A stretch of 64,000 nt of DNA from JBNJGB01 sp051747385 (GCA_051747385.1 JBNJGB010000005.1:124001-188000), one strand, 5' to 3'; positions 34,245 through 45,529 are shown, counted from the stretch's first letter. Made by a program: numbers and translations. The notes: generated by a model not told the origin, from the letters alone.

Positions 34245-34637
34245 ATGCGCAACCTGATCGGCCTGGAGCTGACCTGCTTCGGGCGCTCCGAGCACTTCGA
34301 GATGACCTACGAGGGCGGGACCTACTACGACCCGAAGGGCGCGCCGGTCGACGACGTCATGGACATGACCTGCTACGTCTGCTCGGCCGCGTACTACACC
34401 CGCCAGGGCGACGCCATCGCCTACTGTCCCAACTGCGGGCACGTGGATCGCAAGCGGTTCGACCGCCGGGAGGACCTGGTGGAGTTCATGCGGGGCCAGG
34501 ATCTGTCCTGGCTGAAGGTCCCGGGCCTGCAAGCCGCCGCCGCCCAGACCTTCGAGGGCGACTGGCGCCTGGTCTTCGCCCGCGACCCCGACGCCCTGGC
34601 CGCCCAGGGACGCTTTCGGGCGATCCGCAGCCTGTGA
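34245..34637 (+). CDS. Hypothetical protein with zinc-ribbon motif
   Basis: The 130-residue product starts MRNLIGLELTCFGRSEHFEM after GGAGGTGAGCCG. Two pairs of cysteines (CYVCSAAYY near residue 46 and YCPNCGHVDR near 65) form a likely zinc ribbon in the middle. The rest is mixed helix and strand with no signal peptide. I do not recognise the family. Its stop overlaps the GTG start of the next gene by four bases, so it is coupled to the CinA-type protein. Confidence 0.68.
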   Translation: MRNLIGLELTCFGRSEHFEMTYEGGTYYDPKGAPVDDVMDMTCYVCSAAYYTRQGDAIAYCPNCGHVDRKRFDRREDLVEFMRGQDLSWLKVPGLQAAAAQTFEGDWRLVFARDPDALAAQGRFRAIRSL

Positions 34638-35398
34638 GCGGGGATCGCCGCCCGACCGCCGCCGTGGTCGTCATCGGCAACGAGATCCTCAGCGGCAAGG
34701 TCGACGAGCAGAACGCCGCCTACCTCATCCGGCGCTTCCGCGAGGTCGGCGTGCGCCTGCGCCGCGTGGTCATCATCCCGGACGACGTCGAGGACATCGG
34801 CCGGACCGTGCGGGAGATGTCGGAGCGGCACGACGTGGTCTGCACCACGGGCGGCGTGGGCCCCACCCACGACGACATCACGGTCGACTCCATCGCGCGG
34901 GCTTTCAATGTGCCCGTGGAGCGTCACCCCTCGCTGGTCAGCCTCATCCAGGGGCACTTCGGGGCGGCGACCACCGAGGCCCACCTCCGCCTGGCCGCCG
35001 TGCCCGCCGGGGCCGAGATCATCGGCGGCCCCGCCCCGCCCTGGCCCACCGTCCTCTTCCGGAACATCTACATCTTCCCGGGCATCCCGAACCTCATGGC
35101 CGCCAAGTTCGAGGCCATCGTCGATCGCTTCGTGGGCCAGGAGGTCTTCGTCGGGGCCCTGGAGGTGGCCGGCGGCGAGGCGGCCGTCTGCGACGACCTG
35201 GACCGCATCGTCGCGGCCCACCCGCGGGTGGAGATCGGCTCCTATCCCCGCCACGAGGGGGGGCGCTGGCTCGTGCGCCTCACCGTCGAGGGCGTGGATC
35301 GCGACGAGGTCGAGCAGACCTGGCGCGAGCTGGACGCCTGCTTCCGGGATCGGGCGTTGAGCCAGGAGAGACCGCGATCGGTGGCATCCGGGCGTTGA
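34634..35398 (+). CDS. MoaB/CinA-type molybdopterin-binding domain protein
   Basis: A GTG at 34634 overlaps the previous stop. The 254-residue product shows the MoCF-binding fold: TAAVVVIGNEILSGKVDEQN, then VVIIPDDVEDIGRTVREMSE and the signature TTGGVGPTHDDITVDSIAR, with GAEIIGG and FIFPGIPN-type motifs (here YIFPGIPNLM). This is the N-terminal part of CinA or a stand-alone protein of the family; the CinA C-terminal nicotinamide-nucleotide amidase is absent. Such proteins are annotated as competence/damage-inducible or FAD/nicotinamide-related enzymes. The role here is not known. Confidence 0.85.
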   Translation: MSGDRRPTAAVVVIGNEILSGKVDEQNAAYLIRRFREVGVRLRRVVIIPDDVEDIGRTVREMSERHDVVCTTGGVGPTHDDITVDSIARAFNVPVERHPSLVSLIQGHFGAATTEAHLRLAAVPAGAEIIGGPAPPWPTVLFRNIYIFPGIPNLMAAKFEAIVDRFVGQEVFVGALEVAGGEAAVCDDLDRIVAAHPRVEIGSYPRHEGGRWLVRLTVEGVDRDEVEQTWRELDACFRDRALSQERPRSVASGR

Positions 35399-35450
35399 AA
35401 ATGCGCTCGCCGGATGATACGCCCCTCCCCTCGCGACGGGAGGACGGGCG

Positions 35451-36332
35451 ATGACAGGGCCCTCGATCGGTATCATCGGCGGCAGCGGTCTCTACCAGAT
35501 GGAGGGCGTCCGCGACGTGGAGTGGCGCGCGGTGGAGACCCCATTCGGGCCGCCCTCCGACGAGATCGCGCTCGGGACCATCGACGGCGTGCGCGTCGCC
35601 TTCCTGTCCCGCCACGGGCGGGGCCACGTGAAGGCGCCCCACGAGATCGACTACCGGGCCAACATCTGGGCCCTCAAGTCCCTGGGCGTGCGCTGGGTGC
35701 TGAGCGTCAGCGCCGTGGGCTCCATGCGCGAGGACATCGAGCCCGGGCACGTGGTGCTCGTGGATCAGTTCATCGACCGCACGCGCATGCGCCCGGGCAC
35801 CTTCTTCGAGGACGGCCTCGTCGCACACGTGGGCCTGTCGGATCCCGTCTGCGGCGTGCTTCGCGGCGCGCTCCTGGAGGCGGCACGCGGCGAGGACATC
35901 CCGGCCCACGACGGCGGGACCTACGTCTGCATCGAGGGGCCGCAGTTCTCCACCCGGGCCGAGTCGAACCTCTACCGGAGCTGGGGCGTGTCGGTCGTAG
36001 GCATGACCAACCTGCCGGAGGCCCGCCTGGCCCGCGAGGCGCAGATGGCCTACGCCACCATCGCCCTGGCGACGGACTACGACTGCTGGCACGAGACCGA
36101 GGACGAGGTCTCCGTCGAGGCGGTCCTGCAGATCCTCCGCGAGAACGTGGAGAAGGCCCAGCGACTCCTGCGCGCCGTCGTGCCCCGCATCGGCCAGCTT
36201 CCCCCGTCGGAGGCCTGGTCGGCGCTCCAGTACGCGGTCATCACCGCTCCCGAGGCCGGGGATCCGGCCGCGCGCGGGCGCCTCTCGCTCCTCCTCGAGG
36301 ACACCGAATTCCACCACGAGGTCACGCCATGA
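35451..36332 (+). CDS. mtnP: S-methyl-5'-thioadenosine phosphorylase
   Basis: The 293-residue protein starts MTGPSIGIIGGSGLYQMEGV. It has the phosphate-binding GGSGLY, the motif FLSRHGRGHVKAPHEIDYRA, and SAVGSMREDIEPGHVV. The base pocket holds NLPEARLAREAQMAYATIAL, followed by ATDYDCW, whose Asp residues select adenine-type nucleosides, as in MTA phosphorylase rather than guanosine phosphorylase. It cleaves methylthioadenosine in methionine salvage. The ATG of the PfkB kinase gene overlaps its stop (ATGA). Confidence 0.92.
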   Translation: MTGPSIGIIGGSGLYQMEGVRDVEWRAVETPFGPPSDEIALGTIDGVRVAFLSRHGRGHVKAPHEIDYRANIWALKSLGVRWVLSVSAVGSMREDIEPGHVVLVDQFIDRTRMRPGTFFEDGLVAHVGLSDPVCGVLRGALLEAARGEDIPAHDGGTYVCIEGPQFSTRAESNLYRSWGVSVVGMTNLPEARLAREAQMAYATIALATDYDCWHETEDEVSVEAVLQILRENVEKAQRLLRAVVPRIGQLPPSEAWSALQYAVITAPEAGDPAARGRLSLLLEDTEFHHEVTP

Positions 36333-37246
36333 GCCTGCTGGTCGTCGGTTCCGTCGCCTACGACTCCGTCGAGACGCCCTTCGGCAAGCGCGACCGCGCG
36401 CTCGGCGGCTCCGCCACGTTCTTCAGCATCGCGGCCAGCCTCTTCGACGAGCCGTCCGTCGTGGCGGCCGTCGGCGAGGACTTCGAGAGCAGCGACGTGA
36501 AGCTCCTCGAGGATCGCGGCGTCGACTGCTCCGGCCTCGACCGGGTCGAGGGCGGCGAGACGTTCCGCTGGGGCGGCCGCTACCACGAAGACATGAACAG
36601 CCGGGACACGGTGTTCACCCACCTGAACGTGCTGGAGACCTTCTCGCCCATCCTGCCCGACGAGCACCGCCGCATCCCGACGGTCTTCCTGGCCAACATC
36701 CAGCCGACCCTGCAGCTCGAGGTGCTCGAGCAGATGCGGAGCCCGGGCTTCGTGGCGGCGGACACCATGAACCTCTGGATCGACACGGCGCGCGAGGACC
36801 TGCTCACGGTCCTCCGCCGGGTGGACGCCCTGTTCCTCAACGACGAGGAGGCCCAGCAGCTCACCGGGCGGTACACGATGATCCAGGCGGCCGGCGCCAT
36901 CCAGGAGATGGGCCCGGAGCTGGTGGTCATCAAGCGCGGCGAGCACGGCGCCCTCGTCCTGAACGACGACGACATCTTCTACATCCCCGCCTACCCCCTC
37001 GAGGCGGTGATCGACCCCACCGGCGCCGGCGACACCTTCGCGGGCGGCTTCATGGGGTACCTGTCGGCCACGGGCGACTTCACGCCGCCCAACGTGCGAC
37101 GGGCAGCCGTGGTGGGGAGCCTCATGGCGTCCTTCTGCGTCGAGGGCTTCAGCGTCGACGGCGTCAAGCGGGTCCGCATGGACGACGTCCGGCGTCGCTA
37201 CGACGCCTTCCACACCCTCACGCGGTTCGACCCCCTCACCCTGTGA
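36329..37246 (+). CDS. PfkB-family carbohydrate/nucleoside kinase
   Basis: The 305-residue product begins MSLLVVGSVAYDSVETPFGK and carries the PfkB signatures: RALGGSATFFSIAASLF (N-terminal substrate loop) and DPTGAGDTFAGGFMGYL with the catalytic Asp in the GAGD anion hole. Length is typical. The substrate cannot be fixed from sequence; translational coupling with MTA phosphorylase (ATGA) suggests a sugar or nucleoside linked to purine/methionine salvage. The stop overlaps the GTG of psd. Confidence 0.88.
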   Translation: MSLLVVGSVAYDSVETPFGKRDRALGGSATFFSIAASLFDEPSVVAAVGEDFESSDVKLLEDRGVDCSGLDRVEGGETFRWGGRYHEDMNSRDTVFTHLNVLETFSPILPDEHRRIPTVFLANIQPTLQLEVLEQMRSPGFVAADTMNLWIDTAREDLLTVLRRVDALFLNDEEAQQLTGRYTMIQAAGAIQEMGPELVVIKRGEHGALVLNDDDIFYIPAYPLEAVIDPTGAGDTFAGGFMGYLSATGDFTPPNVRRAAVVGSLMASFCVEGFSVDGVKRVRMDDVRRRYDAFHTLTRFDPLTL

Positions 37247-38181
37247 ACGAGCTGTCCTACCGGGGTCGGCGCGTCCAGCGGGTCCTCGATCATGTAGTGG
37301 AGCGGGCCGGTCGTGCCCTGGCGCCCGCGCAGGCGACCGCCGAGCGAGCCCTGGTCCACGCGGTGTCCAGCCCGACGCTGAGCCGAGCCACCGGCCGGCT
37401 GGCGGACCTGAGACTTCCGCGCCCGATGCTCCAACGTCTCATCCGCGCCTACGTCCGGGCATATGACGTGGACCTGTCGGAGGTCGCGGACGACCTGGAC
37501 GACTTCGAGACGTTCAACGCCTTCTTCACGCGGAGGCTGCGTGACGGCGCCCGCCCGCCGGACCCGGACGAGGACGTTCTCCTGTCGCCGTCGGACTCCC
37601 GGCTGCACGACCTCGGGCGCGTCCCGGCCCACGGCCTGCTGGACCAGATCAAGGGTCGTCGGTACCGCGTCGGGGCGTTGCTGGGCGACGAGGGCGAGGC
37701 CGACGCCTACCGCGAGGGCGCCTTCGCCACGCTGTACCTCAGCCCGAGCGACTACCACCGGGTCCACTCGCCAGCCACCGGCGTCATCCGGTCCTGGCGG
37801 CACGTGCCCGGACGCCTCTACCCGGTCAACACCCTGGCCGTGCGGCACGTGGACGCCCTGTACACCATCAACGAGCGCGTCGTGATCCAGATGGACACGG
37901 AGCGCTTCGGGCCCATGGCCGTGGTCCTGGTGGGCGCGACCAACGTGGGCCGGATCACCCTGTCGTTCACGGACGACCCGGGCCGCTGGAACGCATTCCG
38001 GGCGACGCACGTCGTGCCGGAGCGGCCCATCGAGGTGCGCCGGGGCGACGAGATCGGCGTCTTCAACCTGGGCTCGACGGTCGTCCTGCTGGCCGGCCGC
38101 CGGGATCTGGAGCCCGCCGGCGTGCTGCCGGGAGAGCACCTGCAGATGGGCCGCGCGCTCATGCGGCCCGCCTCGGAGTAG
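37243..38181 (+). CDS. psd: Phosphatidylserine decarboxylase
   Basis: The GTG at 37243 overlaps the previous stop. The 312-residue protein has the catalytic DYHRVHSPATGVIRSWRHVP region (residues about 168-190) and the self-cleavage motif LGST in FNLGSTVVLL near residue 275, where processing makes the pyruvoyl group. The N-terminal hydrophobic stretch is weak. It makes phosphatidylethanolamine from phosphatidylserine. Length and order fit the large PSD type. The TAG stop lies in a GAGTAG/CTACTC hairpin (38176-38190) with the stop of the converging gene. Confidence 0.94.
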   Translation: MNELSYRGRRVQRVLDHVVERAGRALAPAQATAERALVHAVSSPTLSRATGRLADLRLPRPMLQRLIRAYVRAYDVDLSEVADDLDDFETFNAFFTRRLRDGARPPDPDEDVLLSPSDSRLHDLGRVPAHGLLDQIKGRRYRVGALLGDEGEADAYREGAFATLYLSPSDYHRVHSPATGVIRSWRHVPGRLYPVNTLAVRHVDALYTINERVVIQMDTERFGPMAVVLVGATNVGRITLSFTDDPGRWNAFRATHVVPERPIEVRRGDEIGVFNLGSTVVLLAGRRDLEPAGVLPGEHLQMGRALMRPASE

Positions 38182-38184
38182 ACG

Positions 38185-38841
38185 CTACTCGGTCGGTCCG
38201 GGCCCGGCGCCCTCCTCGCCCTCGATGACGTCCGGCTCCGGCTCGGGCTCCGGAGGCTCGGGCAGGATGACGAGGCCGCGCTGGCGGATGAAGCGCCCGT
38301 CCGGGCTCATCAGCTCCAGGCGCCCCGTCAGGGTCAGCGTGTCGCCCACCTCGGCCTCCCCGACCTCCGTCCGCTCGGAGCCGAGCACGAGGAGGCGCTC
38401 GCCCTGGCCCATGTCGTCCACCAGGAAGAGGTGCGGCGGCTTCGGGCAGAACGGGGCCTCGGCCTCCACGTCCTCGGCGACGCCCGCGTCGGGCTCCTCG
38501 CCGGTCGGCGCAGGGGCCGCGCCAGCGTCGGCGTCCCCCTCCCGCGACGGCTCGGGCGCCTTGGGGCAGGTGAACACCTCGTCGACCTTGCCGCGCACCG
38601 TCACGTCCTCGCCCATGAGGCTGCCGCGCTCCTTCACGACGCCCGCCACGGTGAGGATGCCGTCGTCGTGGTGGGTCTCCACCTTCACCGGGGAGAGGTC
38701 CGGGGGAGCCGGGAGGCTCACCTGCACGTCGCTGCGGGGCGAGACGGGGTGCTCCTCCTCGCCCTTGCAGCCCATCGAGGACACTGCGGCCACGGCGAGG
38801 GCGACCGCGAGGGTCGCCGAGAGATCACTGCGGGAAGTCAC
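38185..38841 (-). CDS. OB-fold-like lipoprotein
   Basis: The 218-residue product starts MTSRSDLSATLAVALAVAAV; Cys 25 follows SSMG (VSSMGCKG), a lipobox with an unusual -3 Ser. After a short spacer come two halves of an OB-type nucleic-acid-like fold (GILTVAGVVKERGSLMGEDV, VRGKVDEVF and ERLLVLGSERTEVGEAEVGD, LTGRLELMS) split by a Glu/Ala/Pro-rich insertion (about 95-130). The end is acidic and Pro-rich. The family is unknown to me. It overlaps the next gene by 17 bases and shares its direction, so the two belong to one operon. Confidence 0.72.
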   Translation of the reverse strand: MTSRSDLSATLAVALAVAAVSSMGCKGEEEHPVSPRSDVQVSLPAPPDLSPVKVETHHDDGILTVAGVVKERGSLMGEDVTVRGKVDEVFTCPKAPEPSREGDADAGAAPAPTGEEPDAGVAEDVEAEAPFCPKPPHLFLVDDMGQGERLLVLGSERTEVGEAEVGDTLTLTGRLELMSPDGRFIRQRGLVILPEPPEPEPEPDVIEGEEGAGPGPTE

Positions 38842-40156
38842 CGGCGGGCTCCTGCTTCCAGAGGGGTTGCTGGCCGGGGAAGCTCACGATCGACAGCGCG
38901 TCCGGCACCACGTACACGCGCTCCGAGCCCAGGGAGACGACCTCTCCGCCGACCCGGATCGACCCTGCGATCACGTTCCACCCAGGCTCCACGTTGAGCG
39001 CCGCGAAGCGCCCGAGGATGTTGGTCACCAGACGATGCTGGAGGGGCACCGTGTCCGTCTCGAGGTCGTTGAAGTAGACCACGCGCTCGGCCGGGCGCGC
39101 CAGTCCCAGGAGCGCCTCGCCCACCGACCAGCTCGGGCGCTCCCCCTCCACGTGGCAGTCCCGGACCCGCCCGCCCACGACGCCGTTCGCCTCGGCGACG
39201 TCGCCCAGACCCACGGAGTTCGGGGTCAGGCTCCACTGCCCCTCGGAGACCATGGTCATGTCGTAGCGGAAGTTGCCGTCCGCGTCGACGCGATCCGCGT
39301 GGACGTAGACGTCGAAGTGATAGACGTCGTGCCACTTGGAGGCGAAGAGCTCGTTGCCCACGAAGTGCGACCGCACCACGAGCGGGGTGTTCGTCGGGAT
39401 CCCCTCCATCTGGTAAAGCCCGAACTGCAGCTCGCACTTGGCCGTGGGCTCGTCGCCGATGCACTCATAGCCGAGCGGGCAGTCGTCGTGGATGTTCGCG
39501 GGATCGCACTCGGTGCCCTCGGCCGAGGCGTCGGGCTGGATCGTGGTCGTCGAGGCGATCGGCGTGCCGTACGAGTCGTAGCAGCCGAGCATGTCCTCGA
39601 CGTCGCTCTCCGCCTCGCAGGCCGACGGATCCCACTCCTCGGCCCGGTAGACGTCCACCTGGACGTCGAAGGTCCTCCGGCCGGAGCCGAACCGGGTCAC
39701 GGCGCCATACAGCGTGGCCGTCTCCGGGCCGTCCGGGGCGGTCGGAGGGGCTCCCACGCACGAGAGGTTCGGCGGGTCGGTCGTCGCCGTGTTGTCCCGG
39801 GGATCGGTGATGTGACCGACGCTCCCGCCGGGCGGATCCCCGACGCAGACGCCGGAGCGGCAGGACTGGTCGCCCGTGCACGGGCGCGTCTCGTCGCAGG
39901 ACTCGGGGAGTGGCTCGGGCGCCGTGACCTCCTCGTCCGCGTCGGGCGTCGGGCCGCCGTCGCCGAGGTCGTCTCCGGCGACGTCCGATCCCCCGACGCC
40001 GTCTCCGGCGACGTCCTCCGTCCCGATCACGTCCTGCGCAGCGTCGGGCCCGTCCTCGCCGTCCGGCGAGGCCCCGACCGTGTCGTCCGGATCACACCCC
40101 GCCACGAGGACCACCACGGCCGCCAGGGCCAGCACGGTTCGCCAGGTTCTCAGCAT
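38825..40156 (-). CDS. Large lipoprotein with Asp-rich spacer
   Basis: ATG at 40156 begins MLRTWRTVLALAAVVVLVAG followed by Cys (lipobox LVAGC), then an Asp/Gly/Val-rich spacer (about 22-75) typical of Myxococcota surface lipoproteins. A short Cys motif (CDETRPCTGDQSCRSGVC) follows, as in similar lipoproteins. The rest (to 443) is beta-rich with paired Cys residues and no family I can name. The start overlaps the stop of the DUF721 gene by 7 bases and the end overlaps the next gene by 17, so transcription is shared. Its role at the cell surface is unknown. Confidence 0.78.
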   Translation of the reverse strand: MLRTWRTVLALAAVVVLVAGCDPDDTVGASPDGEDGPDAAQDVIGTEDVAGDGVGGSDVAGDDLGDGGPTPDADEEVTAPEPLPESCDETRPCTGDQSCRSGVCVGDPPGGSVGHITDPRDNTATTDPPNLSCVGAPPTAPDGPETATLYGAVTRFGSGRRTFDVQVDVYRAEEWDPSACEAESDVEDMLGCYDSYGTPIASTTTIQPDASAEGTECDPANIHDDCPLGYECIGDEPTAKCELQFGLYQMEGIPTNTPLVVRSHFVGNELFASKWHDVYHFDVYVHADRVDADGNFRYDMTMVSEGQWSLTPNSVGLGDVAEANGVVGGRVRDCHVEGERPSWSVGEALLGLARPAERVVYFNDLETDTVPLQHRLVTNILGRFAALNVEPGWNVIAGSIRVGGEVVSLGSERVYVVPDALSIVSFPGQQPLWKQEPAGDFPQ

Positions 40157-40689
40157 CCGTCGCTCTCCGTCGCTCTCTCCGGGGCCCTGCGGCCTCCGGC
40201 TGGTGACTCTCCGCCCGAGCGCTCCCGCTCGGCCCTCCGAAGCGCTCGGGCGCGCATCTCCACCAGCGCGCTGCGGACCCCGGGGTCCCGGACCTCTCCC
40301 ACGAGGATCTCGGCCGCCTCCACCTGTCGCGGCTCCGGCGGCGGAGGCTCCGGCGCCGGGCCCGTCCGGGGCGCCGGTCGGGTCTTCAGTCCGGGTCGCA
40401 CCCAGCAGACCAGCGTCTCGGCGCGCCGCGCCCGGAGCCGCGTCGCCCGTGCGTTCCAGGCGGCCAGGACGTGCGCCTCCCGGGCCAACAGCTCCCGGCA
40501 GGCGGTCTCGTTGGCCGCCATGACGCGCAGGCGCCCCTCGTCGTCGACGCCCACGAGGGCCGTGGACTCCGCCAGGGTCGCGCCGACCAGGGTCTGCCAG
40601 GAGGCCCGTCGGGCCCAGCGCGCGCGAGGCAGGAGGTCGCTCACCGCCGCCAGGTCGCGTCGCCGCCTCCATCGCCGGCCCGTCTGCAT
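40150..40689 (-). CDS. DUF721 (DciA-like) protein
   Basis: ATG at 40689 encodes 179 residues, MQTGRRWRRRRDLAAVSDLL and RWARRASWQTLVGATLAEST, then LRVMAANETACRELLAREAH, matching the pattern of DUF721 (WxxxVGxxLAxxTxPxxxxxGxLxVxxxxxAWxxEL). DciA proteins help load the replicative helicase in many bacteria. The usual Trp near the end of the domain is replaced, and a Pro-rich linker plus a helical C-terminus (about 100-179) follow, so the fit is moderate. It precedes two lipoprotein genes in an overlapping operon. The inverted-repeat element copy B begins 75 bases upstream of its start. Confidence 0.6.
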   Translation of the reverse strand: MQTGRRWRRRRDLAAVSDLLPRARWARRASWQTLVGATLAESTALVGVDDEGRLRVMAANETACRELLAREAHVLAAWNARATRLRARRAETLVCWVRPGLKTRPAPRTGPAPEPPPPEPRQVEAAEILVGEVRDPGVRSALVEMRARALRRAERERSGGESPAGGRRAPERATESDGC

Positions 40690-40763
40690 CGCGCGCCCCT
40701 CCCGAGTCCGCAGGCATCGTACCCGGAAGGCCCGAGCGAGGCCAACAGCCCCGCACCTCCTCC

Positions 40764-40920
40764 CAGGGCGGTCGCAAAGTCGGAGAAGCGTGGGCCGCGC
40801 GGCGGTACGGCACCCGGCGCCGGATTGCACCCGGTCGGAGACGATGGATATTGCGCGTCCGAGAGCAGGCAAGGGCAAGGGCAAGGGCAAGGGAGGGCGG
40901 TCGACTTTGCGACCGCCCTG
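40764..40920 (-). mobile_element. Miniature inverted-repeat element (family 1), copy B
   Basis: 157 bp, in the opposite orientation to copy A. Both ends read CAGGGCGGTCGCAAAGTCG inward, a perfect 19-bp terminal inverted repeat. The flanking 10-mers are identical (cacctcctcc at 40754-40763 and 40921-40930), a perfect target duplication. The TGCCCT hexamer array is uniform here. It stands between the divergent DUF721 and glnN genes, 122 bases before the glnN start. Confidence 0.92.
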
Positions 40921-41042
40921 CACCTCCTCCAGGCCGCCGTTGTGCGAGCCCGGACCGGGTGGTAGGGTCCCGGCGCTTCGGGGCGGGGGTCTCCCGCGCG
41001 GGCGACGCCCGCTCCGACGACCCATCAGCCGCCAGGAGATCC

Positions 41043-43232
<2,190 letters not shown>

Positions 43233-43251
43233 CGTCCCCGGAGAGCACCAG

Positions 43252-45477
43252 TTGGCACCGACCATCCCACTCGGCCCCACGCCCCGCGCCGGGCTGGGTC
43301 CGTTCTGCTGTCTGGTGCTCTTCGTCGCCGCGTGCGGGGGGGACGGGGACCCCGCCTCCCCGGACGTCGTGGAGGACGTGAGCCCGGACGCGGCGTCCGA
43401 CGTGCACTCCGACATCGCCGCGGGCGGGGACGCGGACGTGGCCTCACCGGACGCGCCCGAGGACGTGGAGGCGGATCCGGGATCGCCCGACGCGGCCCAC
43501 GACGGGGAGGCAGACACCGCCCCGGACGTGCCCGAGCGCCGATGGGCGCACCGATCCATCGGCGGCATCTCCATGGGGGCCGCCGCGCTGAACATCGCCC
43601 TGCGACACCCGGAGGAGTTCGACGTCGTCGGCGCCCTGGGCGGCTACGTGGACCTGCCCTACATGGTGTCGACGGCGCTCCGTCTCCAGCTCTCGGGCTT
43701 CTGCCCCCTGGAGACCCTCGAGGCGAGCCCCGACGACCTGGACGATCCCGACGCGGAGCCCCCGGTGTTCTGCGGGCCGGCCCAGCCCGAGGAGGACCTG
43801 GAGGTGGCCCAGGACTTCAACCACCTCCACTACGACACGAACGGCGCGACGTTCCACCGCGGCTTCTACATGCGGGTCTTCCAGAGCCTGACCATGGCGT
43901 TCGGCAACTTCACGTCCGAGCCCACTGGCGCCAGCCCGTACCTGCCCACCGGCCTCACCCTGGACTGGCTGACCGGCACCCCGCCGTCGCAGCGCTGCGA
44001 CGCGGCGCCCATCGCCGAGGACCTCTCGTACAACGCCGAGTACAATCCGGAGGCCGCGTACCCGGTCATCCCGGTCTGCGACAGCACCGAGCAGGTGACG
44101 GAGGGCCTCGACGGGGCGGACTTCGACCCCGCCGTGGAGCACACGAACCCCACGGACGTGCTCCTGGCAGTGGACGTGAACGGCAACGGTGAGCGGGACT
44201 ACGCGGAGCCGCTGTTCTTCAACGCCCACGAGCGCTACGACGACGTGGGCGCCGACGGCTGCCCGAACGACCGGGAGGACGGCGCCGGGGGCTGCCTCGC
44301 CGAGGGGGAGGTCTTCGCGGGCGGGCCCGATCCCAACGGCGACGACTTCCACTGGTGGGACAACCCCGCGGGCACCGAGGGCAACCACTGGCGCGACGAG
44401 GGTGAGCCCTTCCGCGACCGGGGCCTGGACGGCGTGGCGGACACGGGCGACCCGGGAGAGGGCAACGGGGCCTACGACATGACCTCCGCGTTCGAGCGGG
44501 CCGAGCAGTTCGACGCCACCACGCTGATGGCGCAGCTTCCGGCCGAGCAGCGCGAGCGCATGGACTTCTACTTCGACTCGGGGATCCGCGATCCGCTCCA
44601 CGCCGCCGTGTCCACGCGCCACGTCGTGGGGCGTCTGAAGGCGACCGGCGCGGACGTCCGGCACTATCGCGGCATGGCCGGGCGCGAGGGCGCCCTGTTC
44701 TCGGACCATGACATGGCGGAGGTCCTCGACGCCGCCGTGGAGGTGGACATGAGCCCCGAGGGGATCGGGCGGCACGTCTACGTCGAGTACGGGGACCCCG
44801 ACGCCACACCCGAGCAGATCGAGGCCGGCGACGGCGGCCACGTGGGCACCAACGAGCAGGCCATCGCGCGGATCGTGAGCTTCCTCGTCTTCGGCGCACG
44901 GCGCCTGCCGCAGATCGACGAGCAGTACGTCGGCGGCGGCATGGAGCCGAGCGAGTACCACCACTTCTACAGCGAGGGCCTGGGCGCACGCCGGGGCTAC
45001 ACCATCGCCCTGCCGCCGGGCTACTACCGGGACGCGGAGGCGGACGTGCGGTATCCGGTGCTGTACTTCCTTCACGGCCTCGGCCAGGAGGCCAGCGACC
45101 TGGCGCCCGCCACCATCGCCACCTCGTCGCTGATGGACCAGGGCGCCATGCCCGAGGTCATCGTCGTCTTCCCGGACGGGGCCTGCTGCTACGTCCACGA
45201 GCCCACCGGCCGGCGCGAGTGCGCCTGCCGCAAGGGCCCGGACCACACGCGCATCTGCATCGATCCGGACTGCGAGGGCGACGAGGACTCCTGCGAGGAG
45301 CGCGCCATCCCCCGCTCGGAGCTGACCGAGGAGTGCAACGGCGGCAGCCTGTACTTCGACCTGGTGTCCAACCGCTGGGGCGAGCCCCGGGACGACCTGA
45401 AGTACGCGGCCAGCGTCATGGAGCTGGTCGAGGCGGTCGACGCCCGCTTCCGCACGCAGCTCCCCGACACCGAGTAG
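43252..45477 (+). CDS. Lipoprotein with an apparently circularly permuted esterase domain
   Basis: A TTG at 43252 after GGAGAG gives the best start: a signal peptide and lipobox (LVLFVAACGG), then an Asp-rich spacer to about residue 90. At 98-125 the nucleophile elbow of a putative esterase appears (HRSIGGISMGAAALNIALRH, Ser in GISMG). Asp-containing FDSGIRDPL (about 441) and His in GDGGHVGTN (about 530) follow. Only then come the strands that usually open the fold: GYTIALPPGYY and RYPVLYFLHGLGQEASDLAP (about 585-620), MPEVIVVFPDG, and a C-terminal helix ELVEAVDARFRTQLPDTE. Between 220 and 420 lies an insertion with Asp/Asn-rich, calcium-type loops. The order is thus permuted relative to PF00756 esterases. 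Substrate unknown; surface-attached. Confidence 0.8.
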   Translation: MAPTIPLGPTPRAGLGPFCCLVLFVAACGGDGDPASPDVVEDVSPDAASDVHSDIAAGGDADVASPDAPEDVEADPGSPDAAHDGEADTAPDVPERRWAHRSIGGISMGAAALNIALRHPEEFDVVGALGGYVDLPYMVSTALRLQLSGFCPLETLEASPDDLDDPDAEPPVFCGPAQPEEDLEVAQDFNHLHYDTNGATFHRGFYMRVFQSLTMAFGNFTSEPTGASPYLPTGLTLDWLTGTPPSQRCDAAPIAEDLSYNAEYNPEAAYPVIPVCDSTEQVTEGLDGADFDPAVEHTNPTDVLLAVDVNGNGERDYAEPLFFNAHERYDDVGADGCPNDREDGAGGCLAEGEVFAGGPDPNGDDFHWWDNPAGTEGNHWRDEGEPFRDRGLDGVADTGDPGEGNGAYDMTSAFERAEQFDATTLMAQLPAEQRERMDFYFDSGIRDPLHAAVSTRHVVGRLKATGADVRHYRGMAGREGALFSDHDMAEVLDAAVEVDMSPEGIGRHVYVEYGDPDATPEQIEAGDGGHVGTNEQAIARIVSFLVFGARRLPQIDEQYVGGGMEPSEYHHFYSEGLGARRGYTIALPPGYYRDAEADVRYPVLYFLHGLGQEASDLAPATIATSSLMDQGAMPEVIVVFPDGACCYVHEPTGRRECACRKGPDHTRICIDPDCEGDEDSCEERAIPRSELTEECNGGSLYFDLVSNRWGEPRDDLKYAASVMELVEAVDARFRTQLPDTE

Positions 45478-45529
45478 GACGCCGCCGTCCCCGGCGGCGC
45501 CCCGGAAGGGACACCGCCGCGACTCCGGA

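Noticed and set aside
34634..35398. Full CinA (competence/damage-inducible) protein
   Set aside because: Only the molybdopterin-binding N-terminal domain is present; the C-terminal amidase domain of CinA is missing.
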